Assembly: GCF_001039355.2 (NCBI RefSeq)
Contig: NW_019775851.1
Location: 124,474 to 188,473, forward strand
Direction: 5' to 3'
Length of the DNA stretch: 64,000 nucleotides
Source of the DNA: Lingula anatina
Taxonomy: Eukaryota; Brachiopoda; Lingulata; Lingulida; Lingulidae
The position numbers and the translations under genes are program-made. Positions 57,393 through 64,000 of the stretch are shown piece after piece (position 1 is the stretch's first letter; each line of letters opens with the position of its first letter). A model generated the notes under the pieces. That model did not search any database. It was not told the DNA's origin and worked only from the letters and a program-made list of their open reading frames with translations.

Positions 57393-57792
57393 AAATGGAC
57401 TGTTTTTATTTATCGCTCTGGCTGAAGTGAATAAAAATGAACCAAACTTCCTCTGTCACTGCACGCGGAACTGATGTGGTATGGTCTGCTTAACGCTAAC
57501 TATACTCTATACTCTATGCTAACTTCGATGAAGTTCATTTTCCAGTGTGTGTGTTTTATTGAGTCCCTTTGGGCTGTCCCTTGGCAATGTATTAAGTCGT
57601 TTAGCCAGAAATGATGATATATAACGCTGTTTAATACCCATCTCTAAAGATATCAACAGGAAAGCCTAAGGCGGTGAACGTGGATCAAGCGCAGTTATTC
57701 ACCCGCTGACATTTTACTCAGTAGTCTGTCGGTTGTTATATACCACTAAGCTCACTTTGATTTAATTATCTACGTTCCCTGGTGGCTTCCAG

Positions 57793-57863
57793 GTAGTGGT
57801 CAAAACATGATGAAGCTGAGAACGGACCGGATGACGGTTTCGGTTGTGCCTAGTCACAAGCCG
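57793..57863 (+). other. Candidate first coding exon, unidentified
   Basis: A 71-base segment bounded by TTCCAG and a good donor, CCG|GTGAGC. One frame is open and starts at the ATG at 57807 (MMKLRTDRMTVSVVPSHKP). I do not recognise the peptide and see no partner exon, so this is only a possibility. Confidence 0.15.
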
Positions 57864-58754
57864 GTGAGCCTAGATGAAATACGTTGTTTCTACGAATTTT
57901 AGAACATTTTAGAGTGAAGTCGTTTTAGAGTTTGGATTAAAAATTTTACAGTGACATGAGTGAAATCAATAGTCCAGTAACGTTTATTGTGCACACATTA
58001 GTGTAATTCTTCAGCTTTCTAATTACTCACATAAGCACGGTAAAAGTTATATATGCTACAACTTGAACGCACGATGAAGTTTGAAACATCACACCTCTAC
58101 TGGGGATACAGTCATCGCTTGAAAATAGTTATAACCTTCCCAGTATCTAGAACAAACTTCAGGAACTCCAGTTATATTAAGGACTGAAATATACATGCCC
58201 AACGCTTGCGTTCTTGTCATTCTGGGGCATGAAACCCCGCAATGCATCCTTGGAAAACGTGCGATCACACATGTGCTGACGAGTAATTTGCAGTTACTTC
58301 CTCGTATCCGAAACACTTGACTACGATGGACCTTGGTAAGAATAAAGTTCAGAGTGACGCAACGTAAAACATGGCACAAGTCACTTTCAATTTTCGTTGA
58401 AATGAACTACACATGGAGTTAGATTTGAGAGGTAATATAATACCCATCACCACAACCGTTTTGGTCGCACCTGTACGTCTTGACTCATGGAAAAATAGCC
58501 CAAAAACAGGGATGTGTCATGGGTTGAGGCTAATAGTGCATCACAGCTATTAATTGTTGACAATGCTGTGAATAGCCTAATTAAATTAATTTTATAGCAT
58601 AACACGCATTTTAAAACACGTGTGATTTAGCATACTGCATATGTGAACATTTATAAATGTATATCCTTATATATTGTGTAAATAATGTAGTCTAGTGAGC
58701 CTGCAAATGTATTCATATCATTTAAACTCATTACTCATAAACTCATTATCATAA

Positions 58755-58755
<1 letters not shown>

Positions 58756-58787
<32 letters not shown>
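58756..58787. repeat. (ATT)n microsatellite
   Basis: About nine ATT units preceded by duplicated AACTCATTA motifs. Confidence 0.85.
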
Positions 58788-59743
58788 AAACTTAACGAAA
58801 CAGATATCAGCCTTAAAACAGTATACTTACTCTAGTTTAACTTATGGGATGCTTTAGGTTGTTTTCAGTGACGCGTAGGGGTACTTACGGGCCATCGTAC
58901 CAATCATCCTTGTAAAACATCTTTTTTTTTTCAGTCATTATATGATTTTTATAAACGAAAATTAAAAAAAATGCCCAATTTCACCGCAAGTGAAAAAATC
59001 CTGTATCCGAATAAGAAGCCTGATAGAGGCACTCCCAAATAGCTGTGTATCCTGATTATTTCGTAGAAATTTGTGTAGCACCCTACAAACTTTTGAGCAT
59101 CAGTGTAGGCCTATATCAACTCAACAAAAAAGGAAATTGGCACCAAGAACTATTTGTGCTCTAAAAACACCCGCTAAGAATGAAGCTTCCTCTAATAAAT
59201 TCTCCTTTCTTTGAAAGGCAAAATCATCACTCGCTTAAGTATTTTTTTTTTTTTGCTAAGGTTTTTCGTGCGGTCAGTTTAAATGCACGTATTAAAAAAC
59301 GTCACCTTTCACTCCCTTTGTATCAACACTTTGTGTTTGTCCATTTCTTCAAAAAGTAATTGTTTGAGTGGGCATAACCTGTTTTTAAAACTATTTTATT
59401 ACAATATTATACAGAAAAATAATAATATTACATTCACATCATCAGACATTCCAAATAAAATGTATTTCAAATTCAACGTGCTCAATATAAAGTAATGTGG
59501 GGTCTGGCAAATTTTCACCTACACTCGAGTCAATATGGCCATCATTTCATAGATAAAAATTAAAACGCGTGAGAGAGATGAAAAGAAGAGAGGAGCACAA
59601 AAACCTTGCGCGAAGCAGGGTTGTTACCAGAGAGGTCATCGTTCATGGTAAAAGCTAGTAAATGCGACGTTTATTGTTGTGAGACCTTGCAACAATTTTT
59701 AAGGCTATCACCACGCTGATTAGCTCCGTCTCCAGTACTAAGA

Positions 59744-59881
59744 CAGGGCTCCGTAACTCGAAAGCATCGCGCATTGCGACCGAGCTCAAGCGTCTCGATT
59801 CCATAACTCGTCTATACTCACCCCATATGGGGGTTAGGGAATCGACTCTTGCGCTCGATGCTTTCGAGTAACGGGGCCCAG
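59744..59881. mobile_element. Fold-back MITE-like element
   Basis: Left end CAGGGCTCCGTAACTCGAAA plus GCATCG mirrors right end CGATGCTTTCGAGTAACGGG plus GCCCAG. Inner segments CGAGCTCAAG…TCGATTCC and GGAATCGACTCTTGCGCTCG also mirror each other, and the centre holds CCCCATATGGGGG. It is non-coding. I could not define a target-site duplication. Confidence 0.65.
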
Positions 59882-60912
59882 GTAATAGCAAAAAACGCGA
59901 AAAAGTTTTTCTCTCAAACTTGCTCTCCGAGATATCAGACTTATCTGATGACCCTTTTATGAAAATGGACATTTTGTAAAAAATTATCAGACTAAGGGCG
60001 CGAAATACTTGTCCAACGTGTTAAACGAGTCAGCTGGCATTTGCACCTCATATATTGTTAAAAAACAGACATCCATTCAGAATTCTCTATGTACTTTATG
60101 TTATGTTAAGCGTACATCCCATTTACAATACGTCAGTAAATAAAAGGAGGAGGACAGGGTCGCAGCAACGTGACTGAGATTATCTGCCCACAATCTAGCC
60201 ATCGAGAAAGGTAGGTGAGTCTGAAAATATTGGCGCCGCTCGCGAGGCGCGGTACACACTGAAGAACACGTTGGCTGTGACTGCATACACGCGGTAGAGT
60301 GCCGTGAATAGTTTCGCTCAATAGACTTTACAAATTAAATTAATATCGTTTTCTCTAGTCCTAGAATTACGGACGTATGTAAATGTATAAAAGTTTATTT
60401 GGCTAAATATAACATTATATATATATATATATATATATAACATTTCCGAAGACAACCAAGCGTAAAATGAACACAGGAAATAGATTTGAAAAAGGAACGG
60501 CGCTAAAATCGCGTTTTTGGCGAATTATGTACACGTCTTATGTTGATAAATACTTCTGGACTCTTTCGGACACCATCCAGATATGTTTTACCATCTTAAC
60601 AGTGATGCAACAATTTCTGCAGTTAACGCTACAGTGCTTCCATTACTATTACTATTTCGCATTACTTCTCGAGTACGTTTGATCGAAAAAACTATGAGGG
60701 GGGTTATCCATTTTACGCATGATTGTGACAATAAGTGATTTATGCATGATTGTGACAATAATTGAAAAAGTACATCATATATACTCTTCCTCTGATGTTA
60801 TTTGTTTGATTGTTGATCTCAAGATGACGAAGTGAATGAAGAAGATGAAGCCTCGAGTCGATATCCATATAATGCGGTCAATCGTCAGAGAGAGAGTGTA
60901 GCGAAGAATTCT

Positions 60913-61004
60913 CAAGTTAAGCAAAACGCTCGCATCAACCTGTTGATGTAATGCAAATGCTTGCGGTTTGGTTGAAAATCGTCTTACCACAGAGCGTGGA
61001 AGCG
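60913..61004. repeat. 92-bp dispersed repeat, copy 1
   Basis: Matches 63545-63636 in the same orientation with three mismatches in 92 bases. It contains the palindrome TCAACCTGTTGA and the octamer ATGCAAAT. Confidence 0.9.
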
Positions 61005-62318
61005 CAGTTCTAGTCGTAGATTTAATTTTGCTCCTCTTTTTTGCTCCTTTTTTTTTTTTTTTCAAACAAGCAATTTCCTTCGCAGGCTCTATTGGGTCTG
61101 GACATTATACTTGTTGGAATGAATGCACAACAAGGAAGTAATTGTTTCTCCGTTTTACTCCGTTGAGTTGAATCATTAAGGGGTATACGTATTGCAACTG
61201 ATTATGCAAATACTTGCCCCTTTGTCAGCGAGTTTCACGTCATGATTCGTGAGTAAATCGAAATCCATTTAGGCGGGAAAAAGATTCTCGGAAACATTAT
61301 ACTGAAAAATAAACATCCATGTGTACATTGTAGGAACGTATTCAAAATCTCCACCCTTGTCTTGCTTCCTCGAAAGGCATTTGCCATCAGTAGCTCAATA
61401 AATCGGCATTGTTTAGAGAAACATCCTTTTCTTAATTATACAAGGGTGCTGTTTTTTTGGATATTGTAAGGAAATTTTGTAATATAATTTGCCTTTTTTA
61501 ATTTCATAATTGGTCCTTGTGGAAAAAATGACAAATAATCTACACGGCGCTGACTCCTAGACAAGGTTTGTGTCTCTTGCGACGTGCTAATAATTGATTA
61601 GTAATCAACATTCAGTAGTAATTATCTTCAACGGATGACGAGAGGATACTCAGCAGATAGATGTAGGGGAGTTATCCTAACTGAACAATGATAGTGATGA
61701 ATATTATTTTCCAATAATTTCTACAAGAACGTTTCTGGCCATCTTCGAAAGCGTGGTGTGAAAAGGCGCTGTAACGGAGTTAGCTTTCTACTTCGGACGT
61801 GGGATCGTTGTTGTTGCACAGCAGAAAAAAGGTCTTAAGGTAGAAAAGACCGAGTTAAGCAACTATCTCCGATTTTATTCGATTTAGTAAAATAATTGTA
61901 TCACACAAATGATCTACTAAGCTACAACCGTTTTATAATTAGGTCAGAAAAAAACGCAGTTCAAGACAGTCGTACACTGTCACTAATTATAATCATTGCA
62001 TTTGTTTCCAGATATCATTCTGATTTGATCCATTTCCTGTTCACGTCATTATGAACACCCCCGGGACGGCAAATGCAGTATTAAAGTCATGAGGTGACCG
62101 ATGATAATAATACATTTACTGTAGACAGTCTTATTAAGTTAAATCTTCCATTTGTGCCAATTTTATGGTGTTTATATGTTTCTATTGAAGCCCGATTTCA
62201 GACAATCTAGTGGAAATGGATGCAAATGTTTCCATAAAGTATATCATACCAAGAATTTCTTTTTTCCTTTTTTTGCTCAAGCACTCGAACAAGCGAACTT
62301 ATGGTGACATGTACAAAA

Positions 62319-62353
62319 AAATATATATATCAATATATATATATATTGATATT
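62319..62353. repeat. AT-rich perfect palindrome
   Basis: ATATATATATCAATATATAT and its continuation ATATATTGATAT form an inverted repeat around a TA run. Confidence 0.7.
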
Positions 62354-63544
62354 CTATTTTCGCTACTATGAATTTTTAAAAGTCACGTTCGGGGAGTGTT
62401 TGTAATCCTTAAACGTGGAGGTCAGTTCGATGCCATTTATTATCCTTTGATATTCGTAAATGAATTTTATCGTAGCACTTCTCCTTTCTACATGTTCACT
62501 TTATTATATATGTCACCCACCGCTGGTGTCTTTAAGGAAATAAAGGAATCTTGCAACACAATGTGTACTCTTTGTCGTACCCCTGATTGATTAATGTACA
62601 CCTGTCGCATATCTGACCCTACTCCACCTCCTGCCAAGAGTGAAGAATGAGCATTTCTCGGAAGCTCGATGAAAATAAGTCAGATAATTCACCTTTTAAC
62701 ATTCCGTTTAGCCAGTTAAACATTCGTACTCGTAGGAAATGACCAGTTTTTTGATAGATTATCGGACTTACAGAAGTACACAAGTTACTTTTTGATGTCA
62801 CCTTAAATTTGCTAGACTGGCAACCATTCTTAATTCTGGCATTTAACTTGACGTCTATTTAACAACTGCACTAGACCTCGTCATAGGCCTTCTGTCGTGA
62901 TTACACAAAATTCACCTCCACCTTATTACTGTGTCAAATTAATATTGAGAAAACCGTTTTCACCCTCCTACTCAAGAATCAATGACATCTTTCATAACAT
63001 CTTAGGTGTTACTGGATATGTGCAGACATCAAAAGGTGAGATGTATTACTGGAAATTTGGATACAAATTTCGAATTACACTGAAAAAAATTTTATCATCA
63101 TGAATGTGACTGCTTATAGAACAGCAAGACAAACAAAAACAATTACTCGTGGACAAGTTCTTTTACTGTAATCATATTACTTCATACTTGGTATATAAAG
63201 CTAGTCCCTATGAGGTCAATGCCAGACATTCTTGTGATACTTATCTCACAGGCTGCATATGCCCTTCCCTTCCCCTCCTTCGACAGGTACATTATCTATA
63301 TCTAGTTCAATTGCTGATTTGCATGATCATGGGTCAAACACCCTGATCGTCATATATTGTATTCAAAGTGACTCTTCTATTATCAGCAACTATAGTTTTA
63401 ATAAGCCGTTTATGGTGACGTTTGTGGATGAAATTTAATAATACCCAATGTAATAAGTAATACTTGTCACTCAGGGGCTCCTTAGTTATTTCGATCCAGG
63501 CGTGCTCGGAAGGTGGTTGAATCATACACGTCTGCAAAAATTTA

Positions 63545-63636
63545 CAAGTTAAGCAAAACGATCGCATCAACCTGTTGATTAAATGCAAATGCTTGCGGTT
63601 TGGTTGAAAATCGTCTTACCACAGAGCGTGGAAGCG
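63545..63636. repeat. 92-bp dispersed repeat, copy 2
   Basis: Second copy, 2.6 kb downstream of the first, with the same palindrome and octamer. Similarity stops abruptly at both ends. Confidence 0.9.
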
Positions 63637-63900
63637 TTCATTTCATTTCTCGTCTGTGGTATTTGAACATCCAAGTCTATCACATTTTGTTACAATGCTT
63701 AAAGAACTTGAGGGGGGAGGGGCTTGCAATGTTCATCAAAGTATCAAGCACGCACTGACGCACATCAGTTTGACGATAAGGGTACAGCTGAAACAAAGAG
63801 GGCGTTGTCACGCACCCCGAAATAGAATTTAACTCCCCGACAATTGACATGAATTTATGGTAACATTTCCTCACAATTGATGAACAGACAGGGCTGTAGG

Positions 63901-63901
<1 letters not shown>

Positions 63902-63944
<43 letters not shown>

Positions 63945-63960
63945 AGGGGGGGGGAGGGGG
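63902..63960. repeat. (TG)n followed by G-rich tract
   Basis: About 21 TG units, then G runs interrupted by two A bases. Confidence 0.96.
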
Positions 63961-64000
63961 TATGAAACAAGCAACGGAATTCACCAGTTTCTATCTACAT

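Larger units (their letters stand above)
50054..57792. other. Intergenic region downstream of NOC3L
   Basis: I find no supported gene here. There is a CpG-richer patch at about 50790-50990 with a 59-codon open stretch on the minus strand that I do not recognise. Other contents are a TTATTA microsatellite (54749-54793), a (TTTA)n tract (about 57053-57086) and repeat copy B (57089-57392). Short open frames on both strands lack splice context and similarity to anything I know. Confidence 0.5.
57864..64000. other. Intergenic region to right edge
   Basis: No supported gene. It contains a fold-back element (59744-59881), a CpG-rich patch (about 60225-60300, GGCGCCGCTCGCGAGGCGCGG-like), two copies of a 92-base repeat, an AT palindrome near 62319-62353 and a TG/poly-G tract at the right end. 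Confidence 0.5.

Noticed and set aside
58089-58379. 96-codon minus-strand frame with several cysteines
   Set aside because: I recognise no domain, there is no clear splice context, and composition is like the surrounding intergenic DNA.
59655-59972. 105-codon minus-strand frame (…GPRYSKASSARVDS…)
   Set aside because: It is read through the fold-back element at 59744-59881. The apparent peptide comes from the inverted repeat, not from a gene.
1-64000. CRISPR arrays, rRNA genes, bacterial operons
   Set aside because: Nothing with the required repeat-spacer, rRNA or prokaryotic gene structure is present; the window is animal nuclear DNA.

Overview
The window is nuclear DNA of an intron-rich animal. 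It is AT-rich, has GT-AG introns of about 100 bases to several kb, many microsatellites, and decayed retroelements. Three conserved animal genes are readable exon by exon: attractin (ATRN), NOC3L and polybromo-1 (PBRM1). The repeats, which include a Penelope-like element with a GIY-YIG domain, a TTAA-flanked MITE and a repeat of a type I recall from marine animals, suggest a marine invertebrate. I cannot name a phylum from the sequence alone. The assembly is a draft: it has two runs of N (117 and 317 bases) and four lone 'n' bases at 7914, 26988, 44202 and 48746.

Layout. Positions 439-21744, minus strand: an attractin orthologue in 25 phase-consistent coding exons. It runs from an N-terminal signal/EGF exon through CUB, EGF, kelch, PSI and laminin-EGF segments to the start of the transmembrane helix; the cytoplasmic tail lies off the left edge. 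The C-type lectin domain expected between the PSI exons at 8960-9097 and 6645-6863 is not visible, and a lone n sits in that interval. Positions 21745-21998: a 254-base gap between the attractin ATG and a divergent NOC3L ATG, probably a shared promoter. Positions 21999-26624 and 44411-50053, plus strand: the N-terminal and C-terminal parts of NOC3L, a nucleolar ribosome-biogenesis factor. Positions 27644-44185, minus strand: 27 consecutive, fully in-frame internal exons of PBRM1 (end of bromodomain 2 to the proline-rich tail), lying between the two parts of NOC3L. Positions 50054-64000: no gene that I can support, only repeats, a few CpG-richer patches and one weak candidate exon.

The most important observation is structural. 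The PBRM1 segment lacks both its own ends. The NOC3L segment lacks its middle (about 200 residues by comparison with the human protein). Both breaks coincide with lone 'n' bases (26988 and 44202). The simplest reading is that a PBRM1 contig was placed by mistake inside a NOC3L scaffold gap, not a nested gene. The missing attractin lectin domain (n at 7914) may have the same kind of cause.

The genes are not known to act in one pathway. Attractin is a cell-surface or secreted kelch/PSI/CUB protein. NOC3L acts in 60S pre-ribosome maturation and replication licensing. PBRM1 is the acetyl-lysine-reading subunit of the PBAF SWI/SNF remodeller. I saw no wholly new multi-gene system. The items most worth following up are the chimeric join, the lectin-domain gap, a bromodomain 6 asparagine-to-serine change, a duplicated splice acceptor in NOC3L, a 225-base intronic hairpin and a young TTAA MITE pair.
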